DNA of 64,000 nt, from assembly GCF_018917965.1 (NCBI RefSeq), contig NZ_JAHLPP010000004.1, forward strand, positions 124,001 through 188,000. The letters run 5' to 3'. The notes under the pieces are model-generated. The model did not search any database. It was not told the origin of the DNA and saw only the letters and a program-made list of their open reading frames with translations. This DNA comes from Pseudoflavonifractor sp. MSJ-37 (GTDB lineage: Bacteria > Bacillota > Clostridia > Oscillospirales > Oscillospiraceae). Positions 33,733-45,881 of this stretch are shown here, in pieces. How positions within the stretch are numbered: position 1 is the stretch's first letter; each line of letters opens with the position of its first letter. The translations under genes were made by a program, and so were the position numbers.

Positions 33733-34291
33733 GATTGGAGCCTGTACCTTCGGCGGCGGCTATGCCATGTTGCCGATCCTCCAGCGGGAGCTGGTGGAGA
33801 AACGGGGCTGGACCACGGAGGAACAGCTGTCGGACTACTTCGCGATCGGGCAGTGTACCCCCGGCATCATCGCGGTGAACACCGCCACCTTCGTGGGCCA
33901 CAGCCGAAAGGGGAAGGCCGGCGGTGTGACGGCGACTCTGGGCGTAGCGTTCCCCAGCCTGGTGATCATCGTGGCGATCGCTGCGTTCCTCCAGAACTTC
34001 GCGGAGCTTTCAGTGGTGGTCCACGCCTTCAACGGCGTGCGGGCCTGTGTGTGCGCCCTGATCTTCTCCAGCGTGCTCAAGCTCCGGAAGAGCACGATCA
34101 TCGATCGGCCCACCCGGATCATCTTCGGGATCGTGCTGGTCCTGTCGGTGCTGGGGAACTTCGTGACCTTCGCGGGCTGGTTCCCCGGCGGCGCACTGGT
34201 GGACCGGCTCCTCTCCCCTGTGGTGCTGGTGGTGGCGGCCGGCGTGGCCGGCCTGTGCATCCGGGCGGCGAAGGGAGGGGAGCAGGCATGA
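33695..34291 (+). CDS. Chromate transporter family protein, first half-transporter
   Basis: 198 residues, five to six spans, one CHR domain. Family markers: FTFAKIGACTFGGGYAMLPILQREL at the N-terminus (here FAKIGACTFGGGYAMLP near 10-26) and the FAIGQCTPGIIAVNTATFVGH segment near 49-69. Starts within the end of nadE and ends in an ATGA overlap with a second CHR gene. Two short CHR proteins of opposite topology are believed to form one transporter. Despite the name, the natural substrate in anaerobes is unknown. Confidence 0.9.
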   Translation: MNEYWDLFWTFAKIGACTFGGGYAMLPILQRELVEKRGWTTEEQLSDYFAIGQCTPGIIAVNTATFVGHSRKGKAGGVTATLGVAFPSLVIIVAIAAFLQNFAELSVVVHAFNGVRACVCALIFSSVLKLRKSTIIDRPTRIIFGIVLVLSVLGNFVTFAGWFPGGALVDRLLSPVVLVVAAGVAGLCIRAAKGGEQA

Positions 34292-34866
34292 CCTATCTGC
34301 ACCTCTTCTTCGAGTTCTTCAAGGCTGGTCTCTTCTCTGTGGGCGGCGGCCTGGCGACCATCCCCTTCCTGACGGACATCGGCGCCCGGACCGGATGGTT
34401 CGACTCCGGCGACCTGGCTAATATGATCGCGGTGTCCGAGTCCACCCCTGGCCCGCTGGGGGTGAACATGGCCTCCTACGTGGGCTACCATGTGGGGGGC
34501 GTCCCGGGCGGCGTGATCGCTACGGTGGGCCTGATCTGCCCCTCCGTCATCGTGATCCTGATCATCGCCGGGTTCCTCCAGAAATTCCGCCAGAGCAAGC
34601 GGGTGGAGGACGTGTTCTATGGACTGCGCCCTGCCTCTACAGGCCTGATCGCGGCGGCGCTTTTGCAGGTCTGCTCGATCGCTCTGATGTTCCATAAGAC
34701 CGCGCTGCCCGACCAGGGAGTCGTGCGGACGGAGCTGTTCTACTGGCCGGCGGTCGCGCTGGCGGCGGCGGTGTTCTTCGCCATGCGGGAGAAGCACTTG
34801 AAAAAGCTCCACCCCATCGTGTTCATCGCCTTCTCTGCCGTGATCGGCATCCTGTTCCAAATGTAA
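34288..34866 (+). CDS. Chromate transporter family protein, second half-transporter
   Basis: 192 residues from ATG 34288, overlapping the first CHR gene by four bases; GGAGGGGAGCAGGC provides the ribosome binding site. Contains FKAGLFSVGGGLATIPFL near 11-28 and SESTPGPLGVNMASYVGYHVGG near 52-73, the CHR domain signatures. Obligate partner of the upstream half by family precedent. Followed by a perfect terminator palindrome. Confidence 0.9.
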   Translation: MTYLHLFFEFFKAGLFSVGGGLATIPFLTDIGARTGWFDSGDLANMIAVSESTPGPLGVNMASYVGYHVGGVPGGVIATVGLICPSVIVILIIAGFLQKFRQSKRVEDVFYGLRPASTGLIAAALLQVCSIALMFHKTALPDQGVVRTELFYWPAVALAAAVFFAMREKHLKKLHPIVFIAFSAVIGILFQM

Positions 34867-34883
34867 ATGTAAAATATGGAACG

Positions 34884-34917
34884 AGAGCGCCCCGGATCGG
34901 CCGATCCGGGGCGCTCT
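34884..34917. terminator. Bidirectional hairpin between chromate transporter and proA
   Basis: Perfect 17-bp palindrome AGAGCGCCCCGGATCGG and complement; T-runs are weak on both strands. Confidence 0.75.
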
Positions 34918-34938
34918 GTCGTGTTATGGGCCATGGCC

Positions 34939-36189
34939 TTACCGGGTCTGGCCGGTGCCGTAGATCACATACTTGAAGGTGGTCAGCTCCTCCAGGCCCA
35001 TGGGGCCCCGGGCGTGGAGCTTCTGGGTGGAGATGCCGATCTCCGCACCCAGGCCGAACTCACCGCCGTCAGTGAAGCGGGTGGAGGCGTTCACATACAC
35101 CGCCGCCGCGTCCACCTGATCCAGAAAGCGCTGGGCGGTGAAGTAGTTGTCGGTGACGATGGCCTCGGAGTGGCCGGTACCGTGGGCGGCGATGAAGTCC
35201 ATGGCCTCATCGGGGCCGGAGACCACCTTGCAGGCCAGGATATAGTCGCCGAACTCGGTGTCCCAGTCCTCTGCCGTGGCGGGGACCGCCTTGCCGCTGA
35301 GGATGGCGCAGGTCTCGTCACAGCCGCGGATCTCCACGTTCTTGCTCTTGAGGAGCTCCCAGGCCATGGGCAGGAAGTCGGCGGCCACGCCCCGGTCCAC
35401 CAGCACGCACTCGGCGGCGTTGCAGACGGAGGGACGGGAGCACTTGGCATTGAAGAGGATGCGGGCGGCCATGTCCAGATCGGCATCGCCGTCCACATAG
35501 ATGTGGCACACGCCCACGCCGGTCTGGATCACCGGGACCCGGGCGTTCTCCACCACGGAGCGGATCAGGCCCGCGCCGCCCCGGGGGATCAGCACGTCCA
35601 GATAGCCGGTGAGCTCCATGAGCTCCTTGGCGCTCTCCCGGCTGGTGTCGCGGACCAGAGCGATACAGTCCCGGGGGAGGCCGGCGGACTCCAGTGCGTC
35701 CCGCATGATAGACACCATGGCAGCGCTGGAGCGATAGGCCTCCTTGCCGCCCCGGAGGATCACGGCGTTGCCCGACTTCAGACAGAGGGCGGCGGCGTCC
35801 ACGGTCACGTTGGGACGGGCCTCGTAGATGATGCCGATGACGCCTAGCGGGACCCGGCGCTTGCCGATGGTCAGACCGTTGGGCCGGGTGTACATCTTCA
35901 CGGTCTGGGCGGTGGGGTCGGGGAGCGCGGCCACCTGACGGACCCCGGCCACGATGCCGGCGATCCGGGCCTCGTCCAGAGACAGGCGGTCCAGGAGGGA
36001 GGAGCGCATCCCGGCCTCCCGGGCGGCATCCAGATCGCGCCCATTGGCCTCCAGGATCTCGGCGGAGCGGCGCTCCAGCGCGGTGGCGATGGCCTCCAGC
36101 GCGGCATCCTTAGCGGCGGTGCCGGCCACGGCCAGCACACGGGCGGCGTTGCGGGCCGCAAGGCCCTGCGTTTCCAAAACAGTCATCAT
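34939..36189 (-). CDS. proA: Glutamate-5-semialdehyde dehydrogenase (gamma-glutamyl phosphate reductase)
   Basis: 416 residues. Reduces gamma-glutamyl phosphate with NADPH in proline synthesis. The catalytic Cys is in KCSRPSVCNAAECVLVD near residue 250, with IPRGGAGLIRSVVENARVPVIQTGVGVCHIYVD near 196-228 and the C-terminal GLEELTTFKYVIYG. The AAGGAGG upstream supports ATG 36189 or the adjacent second ATG. Its partner proB is 1.75 kb away on the same strand, with a surface-protein gene lying between them. Confidence 0.95.
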   Translation of the reverse strand: MMTVLETQGLAARNAARVLAVAGTAAKDAALEAIATALERRSAEILEANGRDLDAAREAGMRSSLLDRLSLDEARIAGIVAGVRQVAALPDPTAQTVKMYTRPNGLTIGKRRVPLGVIGIIYEARPNVTVDAAALCLKSGNAVILRGGKEAYRSSAAMVSIMRDALESAGLPRDCIALVRDTSRESAKELMELTGYLDVLIPRGGAGLIRSVVENARVPVIQTGVGVCHIYVDGDADLDMAARILFNAKCSRPSVCNAAECVLVDRGVAADFLPMAWELLKSKNVEIRGCDETCAILSGKAVPATAEDWDTEFGDYILACKVVSGPDEAMDFIAAHGTGHSEAIVTDNYFTAQRFLDQVDAAAVYVNASTRFTDGGEFGLGAEIGISTQKLHARGPMGLEELTTFKYVIYGTGQTR

Positions 36190-36231
36190 GATGGGACCTC
36201 CTTACGATCGGACGATGAGGGAAAGGGTGGA

Positions 36232-37791
36232 TCAGCAGACGGACACCGCGTGCCGGCGGACCAGATAGAGCCGGTCGAAGGTGGCGCCGTCGATCCAATA
36301 GTAGAGGGAGTGGGACCGGTCCTTCTTGTTGTAGGGATCGGCGATGTAGTAGCGGTCGTTCACGCTGTCATAGCCGGTGACCAGGACGGCGTGGTTGTTG
36401 TTGAGGAGCTGCTGTTTCGTGCTGCCCACGTTGTACCAGCGGTAGCTGGGCTGGTTCCACCAGAGGGTCACATAGGCCACCACCGGATGGCCCAGCAGGA
36501 GCTCCTCGTGGATGGTGTCGATGTCGGCGCCGGTCAGGTCCTTCACGGGCCCGTACTGGGAGCCGAACCTGGCCAGCGCGTTGGGATAGATCGTGGTGCG
36601 GATGCTCCGGTCCACCTGGAAGGGGGACCCGGCGAAGCCCTTGGAGGGGTCCGAGGGGTCCTTGGGCATGGCGGTGAGGAATTCCCGCAGGCCCACGTCC
36701 TTGGCGTAGCCCTTGCCCTTCAGGCCCATGAGCAGGGAGGTGCCCTCGCAGCCCACGGGGGCGTATACGGGGCTGAGCTGACTGATGTAGGGCACCGGCG
36801 TCACCCGATAGGTGGGCAGGGGCGCGTAGGTCAGGGGCTCGGCGGTGTAGCCGGAGGCCTGGAACAGGAACTGGGCGGCCTCGGCCCGGGTGATGGCGTC
36901 GTCCGGGTGGAAGAGGCCGTCGCCGCTCCCGTGGACGATGCCCAGAGCCTTCAGGTGGGCCACCGCCCGGTCGGCGGCGCTGTCGGCAGTGTCGGAGAAA
37001 GCGGGCGCGCCGGCCTCGTGTTCGGGCGTCACCGCAGGTGTGGGAGAGAGCTCCGGCTCCGGGGAAGGCTCCGCCGTCTCAGCGGGAGCCTCCGGATCCG
37101 CGCCGGCGGGCGTCTCAGAGGGCATGGCGTCGGCCCGGTCCTCTGCCTCCGGAGCGGCAGAGGGGCTGGGGACCGCGGCGCTGGGGACAGGTTCCTCCGA
37201 GGCGGCAGGCGTCTCGGAGGGGGCCTCGCTGGCCTCGGGAGCAGGGGCCTCAGAGGCCTCCGGGGCGGGGAGCGCGCTCTCCTGGGGCACAGGGGAGTCG
37301 GAGGGCGCCGGAGAGGGCTGGGCCGCCAGAGCGGCCTTGCGGTCCACATAGCGGTCCAAGAGCTGAGCGGTCTGGGCCCGGGTGATCCGAGCCATGGGAT
37401 AGAAGTCCCCGTCCACGGGGTCCAGGAGCCCATGCTCCTCCAGCCGGGCCACCACGGCGGCAGACCAGCGGCCGGACAGGTCGGGATGGCTGGCCGCCTG
37501 GGCCACAGGATCGGCGGAGAGGAGCTCCGGGGCGGTCTGCTCCGTCAGGCGCAGGAGGGCGCTGAGGAATTCCTCCCAGGTGAGGAGCTGGTCGGGACGG
37601 AAGGTACCGTCCTCATAGCCGGAGAGGATGTGATGGGTCTCCAGCGTGTTCACGGCGGAGGCGCTCCAGTGATGACGGAGGTCGTAGGAGGCGGCCGCCT
37701 GAGCGGGCGTGAGGGTGCCGGCGCAGAGCAGGGCGGCGGCAGCGGCGGAGCTCAAAAAGCGCTCCATGGTTTTGTTCTTGCGAGTAGACAC
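36232..37791 (-). CDS. SLH-domain surface protein with C39-like cysteine peptidase domain
   Basis: 519 residues from GTG 37791, which has AAGGTGG upstream and gives a basic signal-peptide n-region; ATG 37767 and GTG 37806 are alternatives. Cleaved signal near AQAA. Two SLH repeats (about 25-75 and 90-140), a linker of about 110 residues rich in Ala, Pro, Ser and Glu, a third SLH repeat (about 270-320), then a C39/papain-like domain: Cys in APVGCEGTSLLMG, His in NNNHAVLVTGYD, Asp/Asn in DPYN. It is probably anchored to secondary wall polymer by SLH and exposes a peptidase or peptide-binding domain. It splits the proBA pair. Confidence 0.85.
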   Translation of the reverse strand: MSTRKNKTMERFLSSAAAAALLCAGTLTPAQAAASYDLRHHWSASAVNTLETHHILSGYEDGTFRPDQLLTWEEFLSALLRLTEQTAPELLSADPVAQAASHPDLSGRWSAAVVARLEEHGLLDPVDGDFYPMARITRAQTAQLLDRYVDRKAALAAQPSPAPSDSPVPQESALPAPEASEAPAPEASEAPSETPAASEEPVPSAAVPSPSAAPEAEDRADAMPSETPAGADPEAPAETAEPSPEPELSPTPAVTPEHEAGAPAFSDTADSAADRAVAHLKALGIVHGSGDGLFHPDDAITRAEAAQFLFQASGYTAEPLTYAPLPTYRVTPVPYISQLSPVYAPVGCEGTSLLMGLKGKGYAKDVGLREFLTAMPKDPSDPSKGFAGSPFQVDRSIRTTIYPNALARFGSQYGPVKDLTGADIDTIHEELLLGHPVVAYVTLWWNQPSYRWYNVGSTKQQLLNNNHAVLVTGYDSVNDRYYIADPYNKKDRSHSLYYWIDGATFDRLYLVRRHAVSVC

Positions 37792-37945
37792 TTCAATCCG
37801 ATCCACCTTTTTGACCGGACGGAGGCCCCGGAGAGGGGGGCTGGGAGCGGTCGTCTCTCCCTGCGTCCGGTATCGTCTGACTTCGACCGATCGCTGGGGA
37901 ACGCTGGGGGAAAGATACGGGGCTGTTTGGATAGGGCCGGCCGGC

Positions 37946-38758
37946 TCAGCGGGCGGCGCAGAAGCGGGTGCCGATGTCCTCTCCGGCCACGATGCCGTAG
38001 AGGTCCTCCATCCGGGCGCCGTTGGTGATCACCATGTCGATGCCGTGTGCCATGGCCCGGCGGGCGGCGGTGAGCTTGGTGAACATCCCGCCGGTGCCCC
38101 ATTTGGAGCCGGTGCCCCCGGCCAGAGCCAGGATCTCCGGCGTGATGGCGTCCACCCGGTGGATGAGCCTGGCGTCCGCGTGCTTCCGGGGATCCGAGTC
38201 GTACAGACCGTCGATGTCGGAGATCAGCACCAGCAGGTCGGCCTGACAGAGCCCGGCCACGATGGCGGAGAGGGTGTCGTTGTCGCCCAGGACCTTGGCG
38301 TGTCCGGTCTCCGTCTCGATCTCAGCGGAGGAGACGGAGTCGTTCTCGTTGACGATGGGGATACAGCCCAGCTCCAGCAGGGCGGAGAAGGTGTTGGACA
38401 GATGGGCGGCCCGATGCTCGTCCTCCACGTCGTCCCCGGTCAGGAGGATCTGGGCCACGTTCTGGCCGTACTCCCCGAAGAACTTGTCGTAGAGGTGCAT
38501 CATCTCGCATTGTCCGATGGCGGCCACGGCCTGCTTCATCCGCAGTTCGGAAGGTCGTTCCTTCAGACCCAGCTTCACGGTCCCGATGCCGATGGCGCCG
38601 GAGGAGACCAGGATGACCTCGTGCCCCATGCCCTTCAGGTCGGACAGGGTGCGGCAGAGGTGCTCCATGCTGTAAAGGTTCAGCCCGCCGGTGGAACGGG
38701 TGAGGGTGGAGGTGCCCACCTTCACCACCACGCGGAGGGGAGAGTGCTGTGCGTCCAA
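37946..38758 (-). CDS. proB: Glutamate 5-kinase, short form without PUA domain
   Basis: 270 residues from TTG 38758, preceded by AAAGGAG at nine bases; no ATG in a useful position. Phosphorylates glutamate to start proline synthesis. Amino acid kinase fold: VVKVGTSTLT near 12-21, VSSGAIGIG near 51-59, NENDSVSS near 143-150, SDIDGLYDSDPR near 175-186, GTGGMFTKLTAA near 222-233. The C-terminal PUA domain of enterobacterial ProB is absent, as in many Firmicutes. The distance to proA and the intervening SLH gene are unusual. Confidence 0.93.
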   Translation of the reverse strand: MDAQHSPLRVVVKVGTSTLTRSTGGLNLYSMEHLCRTLSDLKGMGHEVILVSSGAIGIGTVKLGLKERPSELRMKQAVAAIGQCEMMHLYDKFFGEYGQNVAQILLTGDDVEDEHRAAHLSNTFSALLELGCIPIVNENDSVSSAEIETETGHAKVLGDNDTLSAIVAGLCQADLLVLISDIDGLYDSDPRKHADARLIHRVDAITPEILALAGGTGSKWGTGGMFTKLTAARRAMAHGIDMVITNGARMEDLYGIVAGEDIGTRFCAAR

Positions 38759-39021
38759 AACGATCCACTCCTTTTGTGTCGATGACTCAGCCGATGAGGG
38801 CGCGCCGGAGCCCGGCGCGGGCCTTATTTTATCCAGCAAGAGTATAGCACAAATAGAGGAACGTCGAAAGAGAAATTTCGTGCGAAAGAGGCTATGGACC
38901 GGTTTTGGTCAGATCTTCATATGCAGAGCCATCTTTCGACGGCTTCGTTATTGAAATCTGGACATAAATGGAGTACAATATGCTCCGACAAATCAGGGAA
39001 AACTGGGAAAGAGGGAGCCAT

Positions 39022-39507
39022 ATGCTGAACATCGTGCTGGTGGAGCCGGAGATCCATGGGAACACCGGGAACATCGCCCGGACCTGCGCCGCCACCCGGA
39101 GCCGCCTCCATCTGATCGAGCCGCTGGGATTCGACATCAGCGACAAAGCGGTCAAGCGGGCCGGTCTGGACTATTGGCATATGGTGGACCTCCACGTCTA
39201 CCGGGATCTGGACGACTTTTTCGCCCGCACCGGGGCGGAGGATATCTGGCTGGCCACGGCCAAGGCCCCGCGGCCCTACACCGAGGCGGTGTTCCGCCCC
39301 GACTGCTGGTTGATGTTCGGGAAGGAGAGCACCGGACTGCCCGAGGAGTTCCGGTCCGCCCATGCGGACCGCTGTATCCGCATCCCCATCCGGGAGGGGG
39401 CCCGCTGTCTCAACCTGTCCAACGCCGCCGCGGTCCTGGCCTATGAGGCCCTGCGCCAGTGGGGCTTCCCGGATCTGGACCAGACCGGAGACATGACCGC
39501 GCCCTGA
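39022..39507 (+). CDS. trmL: tRNA (cytidine/uridine-34 2'-O)-methyltransferase
   Basis: 161 residues from ATG 39022 (GAGGGAG upstream); homology starts there, not at 38968. SPOUT-class knot: [20 protein letters not shown] at 2-21, [11 protein letters not shown] near 95-105, [26 protein letters not shown] near 120-146. Methylates the wobble ribose of tRNA-Leu in E. coli. Promoter TTGAAA/TACAAT near 38954-38982. Leads into the glycolytic gene run. Confidence 0.93.
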   Translation: MLNIVLVEPEIHGNTGNIARTCAATRSRLHLIEPLGFDISDKAVKRAGLDYWHMVDLHVYRDLDDFFARTGAEDIWLATAKAPRPYTEAVFRPDCWLMFGKESTGLPEEFRSAHADRCIRIPIREGARCLNLSNAAAVLAYEALRQWGFPDLDQTGDMTAP

Positions 39508-39566
39508 GGTCGTCCCGCCGTTCCACCCGCTGGAAGAAGCGCCAATACGGAAAGGAGCACGCCATC

Positions 39567-40760
39567 ATGAATTATGATAAGAAGACGGTGAAAGACATCG
39601 ACGTGAAGGGAAAGAAGGTCCTCCTCCGCTGTGACTTCAACGTCCCACAGGATAAGACCACCGGCGCGATCACCGATGACAAGCGCATCGTGGCCGCCCT
39701 GCCCACCATCCGCTATCTGCTGGAGCAGGGGGCGGCGGTGATCGCCTGCTCCCATCTGGGCAAGCCTAAGGGCGAGTGGAAGGAGTCCCTGTCCCTGGCT
39801 CCTGTGGCCGCACGGCTGAGCGAGCTGCTGGGACAGGACGTGATTTTTGCCAAGGACATCATCGGCGCGGACGCCAAGGCCAAGGCCGCTGCCCTCCAGC
39901 CCGGCCAGATCATGCTGCTGGAGAACCTGCGCTTCGACAAGGGCGAGGAGAAGAACGACCCCGCCTTCGCCAAGGCGCTGGCTGACCTGGCGGAGATCTA
40001 CGTGTCCGACGCCTTCGGCACGGTCCACCGCGCTCACGCCTCCACCGCCGGCGTGGCGGCCTATCTGCCCGCCGTGTCCGGCTTCCTGATCGGCCGGGAG
40101 CTGGAGATCATGGGCAATGCCCTGGCCGACCCCAAGCGTCCTCTGGTGGCGATCCTGGGCGGCGCGAAGGTCTCCTCCAAGATCGGCGTCATCAACAACC
40201 TGCTGGACATCGCCGACACCATCATCGTGGGCGGCGGCATGACCTATACCTTCATCAAGGCACTGGGCGGCAGTGTGGGCACCTCTCTGCTGGAGCCCGA
40301 CTGGCTGGATTACTGCAGGGATATGATGGCCAAGGCGAAGGAGAAGGGCGTCAAGTTCCTCCTGCCTGCGGACACCCTCTGCGCCGCCGAGTTCTCCGCC
40401 GACGCCAAGCCGGAGCTGGTGGACACCATGGCGATCCCGGAGGGCCGCATGGGCATGGACATCGGTCCCAAGACCATCCAGGAGTTCTCCGACGCGGTGA
40501 AGGGCGCCGGCACTGTGATCTGGAACGGCCCGATGGGCGTGTTCGAGTTCCCGGCTTTCGCGGAGGGCACCCGCGCCATGGCCAAGGCGCTGGCGGAGAC
40601 CGATGCCATCACCATCGTGGGCGGCGGCGACTCGGCCGCGGCCGTGACCCAGCTGGGCTACGCGGACAAGATGACCCACATCTCCACCGGCGGCGGCGCC
40701 TCTCTGGAATTCCTGGAGGGCAAGGAGCTGCCCGGCGTGGCCTGCCTGCTGGATAAGTAA
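39567..40760 (+). CDS. pgk: Phosphoglycerate kinase
   Basis: 397 residues from ATG 39567 with AAAGGAG. Transfers phosphate from 1,3-bisphosphoglycerate to [14 protein letters not shown] near 22-32, HLGKPKG near 63-69, [11 protein letters not shown] near 151-161, and the nucleotide-domain GGGDSAAA near 353-360 are all present. First of four glycolytic genes in order pgk, tpiA, gpmI, eno; no gapA lies in the window. Confidence 0.96.
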   Translation: MNYDKKTVKDIDVKGKKVLLRCDFNVPQDKTTGAITDDKRIVAALPTIRYLLEQGAAVIACSHLGKPKGEWKESLSLAPVAARLSELLGQDVIFAKDIIGADAKAKAAALQPGQIMLLENLRFDKGEEKNDPAFAKALADLAEIYVSDAFGTVHRAHASTAGVAAYLPAVSGFLIGRELEIMGNALADPKRPLVAILGGAKVSSKIGVINNLLDIADTIIVGGGMTYTFIKALGGSVGTSLLEPDWLDYCRDMMAKAKEKGVKFLLPADTLCAAEFSADAKPELVDTMAIPEGRMGMDIGPKTIQEFSDAVKGAGTVIWNGPMGVFEFPAFAEGTRAMAKALAETDAITIVGGGDSAAAVTQLGYADKMTHISTGGGASLEFLEGKELPGVACLLDK

Positions 40761-40985
40761 AGAGCCTCGGGCCGGGCAACTCTTGGGGCCCCACGGGAGC
40801 CCAGCGGAGCGGGGCCCGTGGGGAAAAGGAGCCGCAAGGGAGCGGGCGAAGTTTTCCGCAGGAGCGGGAAACGGAGCTGAGCGGACTTTGCGGGGACGCC
40901 GCCCGGCGTGGCCTGACCCGTTTGGACGCGGCAAATGATCGTCAAGACGATTTTTGCGGGTAGAAGTGCGCAAAATGAAAATATT
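40761..40985. other. GC-rich non-coding spacer after pgk
   Basis: No gene. Contains a strong hairpin, CCCCACGGG and CCCGTGGGG (40789-40823), not followed by a T-run, then purine-rich stretches with repeated gagcgg/gagcgg-like words. The character resembles the intergenic GC-rich cassettes of Oscillospiraceae rather than a terminator. Confidence 0.5.
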
Positions 40986-40988
40986 CGC

Positions 40989-41098
40989 TTGACAAGTCTG
41001 AAAAAAGACGTAAAATGATTAAATTGGACCGTCGGCTCAGAACGCGGTCTGCCAGATGGAGATCCACACGAAGCGGGAACTCCGCGCACTTCGTTTTT
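40989..41098 (+). promoter_or_regulatory. Promoter and attenuator-like leader of tpiA
   Basis: TTGACA (40989-40994), 16-base spacer, TAAAAT (41011-41016). Downstream a hairpin GACCG/CGGTC is followed by a second hairpin with ACGAAG (41068-41073) and CTTCGT (41089-41094) arms and TTTTT, a terminator-like element 36 bases before tpiA. A regulatory role is possible but unproven. Confidence 0.6.
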
Positions 41099-41133
41099 GA
41101 TACAGATGAAGCATTTTGAGGAGGCTGTCAGCC

Positions 41134-41910
41134 ATGAACAGAAGATACCGCAAGACGATCATTGCCGGTAACTGGAAGATGAACAAGACCCTGTCCGAGA
41201 CCCGTGCGTTCGCGGAGGAGCTCAAGCCCATGCTGGGCAAGCCCAAGTGGTGCGAAGTGGTGCTCTGCGTACCCTATGTGAACATCCCCGCCGCCGTCCG
41301 CCTCTTCAAGGAGAGCCGTGTGGCCATCGGCGCGGAGAACGTCCATTATGAGTCTCACGGCGCCTATACCGGCGAGGTCTCCGCCGAGATGCTCAAGGAG
41401 CTGGGCGTGAAGTACGTCATCATCGGCCACTCCGAGCGCCGCAGCTACTATAACGAGACCGACTTCACCGTCAACAAGAAGGTCCACGCCGCTCTGGACG
41501 CGGGCCTCTATCCCATCGTCTGTGTGGGCGAGAGCCTGGAGCAGCGGGAGCTGGGCGTGACCATGGATCTGATCTCCTATCAGGTCAAGGCCGCCCTGTC
41601 CGGCGTGCCCGCCGAGAAGATGCGCCATGTGGTCATCGCCTATGAGCCCCTGTGGGCCATCGGGACCGGCAAGACCGCCACGGCGGAGCAGGCCGGCGAG
41701 GTCTGCGAGTCCATCCGTGCCGTGATCCGCAAGCTGTACGGCGCCCGTGTGGCCCGTTCCGTGACCATCCAGTACGGTGGCTCCATGAACGCCAAGAATG
41801 CCTATGAGCTGCTAGCCCAGCCCGATGTGGACGGCGGCCTGATCGGCGGAGCGGCGCTGAAGGCCCCCGATTTCGTCCAGATCGTCAACGCGGCGAACCA
41901 GGACCAGTAA
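41134..41910 (+). CDS. tpiA: Triosephosphate isomerase
   Basis: 258 residues from ATG 41134 with GAGGAGG. Interconverts dihydroxyacetone phosphate and glyceraldehyde 3-phosphate. [10 protein letters not shown] near 9-18 holds Asn and Lys, IGHSERR near 97-103 the catalytic His, [15 protein letters not shown] near 169-183 the catalytic Glu and loop 6, and QYGGSMN plus GGLIGGAAL the phosphate loops. Full length. Confidence 0.96.
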   Translation: MNRRYRKTIIAGNWKMNKTLSETRAFAEELKPMLGKPKWCEVVLCVPYVNIPAAVRLFKESRVAIGAENVHYESHGAYTGEVSAEMLKELGVKYVIIGHSERRSYYNETDFTVNKKVHAALDAGLYPIVCVGESLEQRELGVTMDLISYQVKAALSGVPAEKMRHVVIAYEPLWAIGTGKTATAEQAGEVCESIRAVIRKLYGARVARSVTIQYGGSMNAKNAYELLAQPDVDGGLIGGAALKAPDFVQIVNAANQDQ

Positions 41911-42124
41911 CGTCGTCTGCGTCGGCGAGCGGGAGCGAGCCCGCGCCTGCGGCGCGCCCAAGCGCGCCGGTACCTTGCCGCAGGGCAGACCCTGTGAGGC
42001 AGAGATGCGCTGGGGGCCGGTGGGCCCCGAGAGAGAAAAGAGATGGATAAGTCCGGCCTCCGGCATGGGGGCCTTCATCGAGTACGATCCTTCATTTTCG
42101 ATCCATCAGAACCGAGGTTTATCT

Positions 42125-45114
<2,990 letters not shown>

Positions 45115-45137
45115 AAGGATATCGTCGAACGAAGCAC

Positions 45138-45172
45138 AAGGGGCCGCTGTCCGGGAGGACAGCGGCCCTTTC
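45138..45172. terminator. Terminator after eno
   Basis: GGGCCGCTGTCC and GGACAGCGGCCC with a short loop, then TTTCC on plus and CCTTGTG on minus. Confidence 0.75.
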
Positions 45173-45178
45173 CTATCT

Positions 45179-45457
45179 TCAGGGGAGATGGATCTCGCTT
45201 TCGGCGAAGAGGACCGCGTCCCCGCTTAGATAGGTGCGGTCTCCCGCATAGCGGCAGTACAGCGTGCCGCCCCGGGTGGAGGCCTGGTAGGCGGTCAGCC
45301 CGGTCTGTCCCAGTGTTTCCGCCCAGATCGGCACCACATGGCAGTGCCCGCGCCCACAGACCGGGTCCTCTGGGAGCCAGCGGTCCATCAGACAGACCGC
45401 CGCCGGGTCCCCATGGAACGGCTCTGTGGTGGATGCGTCGATGATATACTGTTTCAT
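45179..45457 (-). pseudogene. Internally deleted PhzF-family isomerase/epimerase
   Basis: An open frame of 92 residues that joins the two ends of a PhzF protein. Residues 1-29 are the family N-terminus (MKQYIIDASTTEPFHGDPAAVCLMDRW). From residue 30 it jumps to the C-terminal part, EDPVCGRGHCHVVPIWAETLG. Full proteins are about 260-300 residues, so roughly 170 residues are missing in frame. The start codon is only a few bases from the LysR remnant on the other strand, leaving no room for a normal divergent promoter. Not expected to be functional. Confidence 0.75.
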
Positions 45458-45464
45458 GGTCTAA

Positions 45465-45806
45465 ACGTCTCGCTCCATTCTCCTGCTGGAGGAGGGGTGT
45501 TACAGCGAGCCGCTGGAGGCGTTCCGGGCGGCGGGCCTCACGCCTGATGTCCGGCTGACCATGCACGATGACTACTCGATTTTGTCCATGGTAGAGCAGG
45601 GGCTGGGCTATTCCCTGTTGGCGGAGCTGGTCCTGCAAAAGACCGCCTATGACGTGGCGGTCTGTCCGGTCCGGGAACCGATCTCTCGGACGATAGCGCT
45701 GGTGATGAAGGACAGCCGGGCCCTGTCTGCGGCGGCCAGGACCTTCATGCGGTCGATCGTCCGGGAGGTGGCGGCAGACCGGATAGCGGGAGACATCTGT
45801 CTCTGA
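45465..45806 (+). pseudogene. LysR-type regulator remnant (C-terminal part only)
   Basis: The frame is open from a TAA at 45462-45464 and encodes about 113 residues: ILLLEEGCYSEPLEAF, then MHDDYSILSMVEQGLGYSLLAEL, SRTIALVMKD and a final helix. This is the second half of a LysR effector-binding domain. The helix-turn-helix, linker and first subdomain are gone. Any translation would need the internal ATG at 45561. LysR genes commonly sit divergently next to PhzF genes, so both remnants probably come from one deleted locus. Confidence 0.75.
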
Positions 45807-45845
45807 CGAGATGACAAAAAACGCAAAAATGCCGCTCAAGCGCAC

Positions 45846-45874
45846 TTGACATTTTCCGGCGGCGGTGATATAGT
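45846..45874 (+). promoter_or_regulatory. Promoter of the T-box/thrS transcript
   Basis: TTGACA (45846-45851), 17-base spacer, TATAGT (45869-45874). Confidence 0.85.
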
Positions 45875-45881
45875 ACGTCTA

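Noticed and set aside
33695-34866. Frameshift splitting one long chromate transporter
   Set aside because: Two short CHR proteins with an ATGA overlap are a normal arrangement, and each half has its own start and ribosome binding site.
37800-37945. c-di-AMP (ydaO) riboswitch between proB and the SLH gene, from GCTGGGGAACGC on the plus strand
   Set aside because: The motif points away from any gene start on that strand and the other conserved blocks are absent.
40789-40823. Terminator for pgk
   Set aside because: The 9-bp stem is followed by purines and no T-run, so it is reported only as a hairpin.
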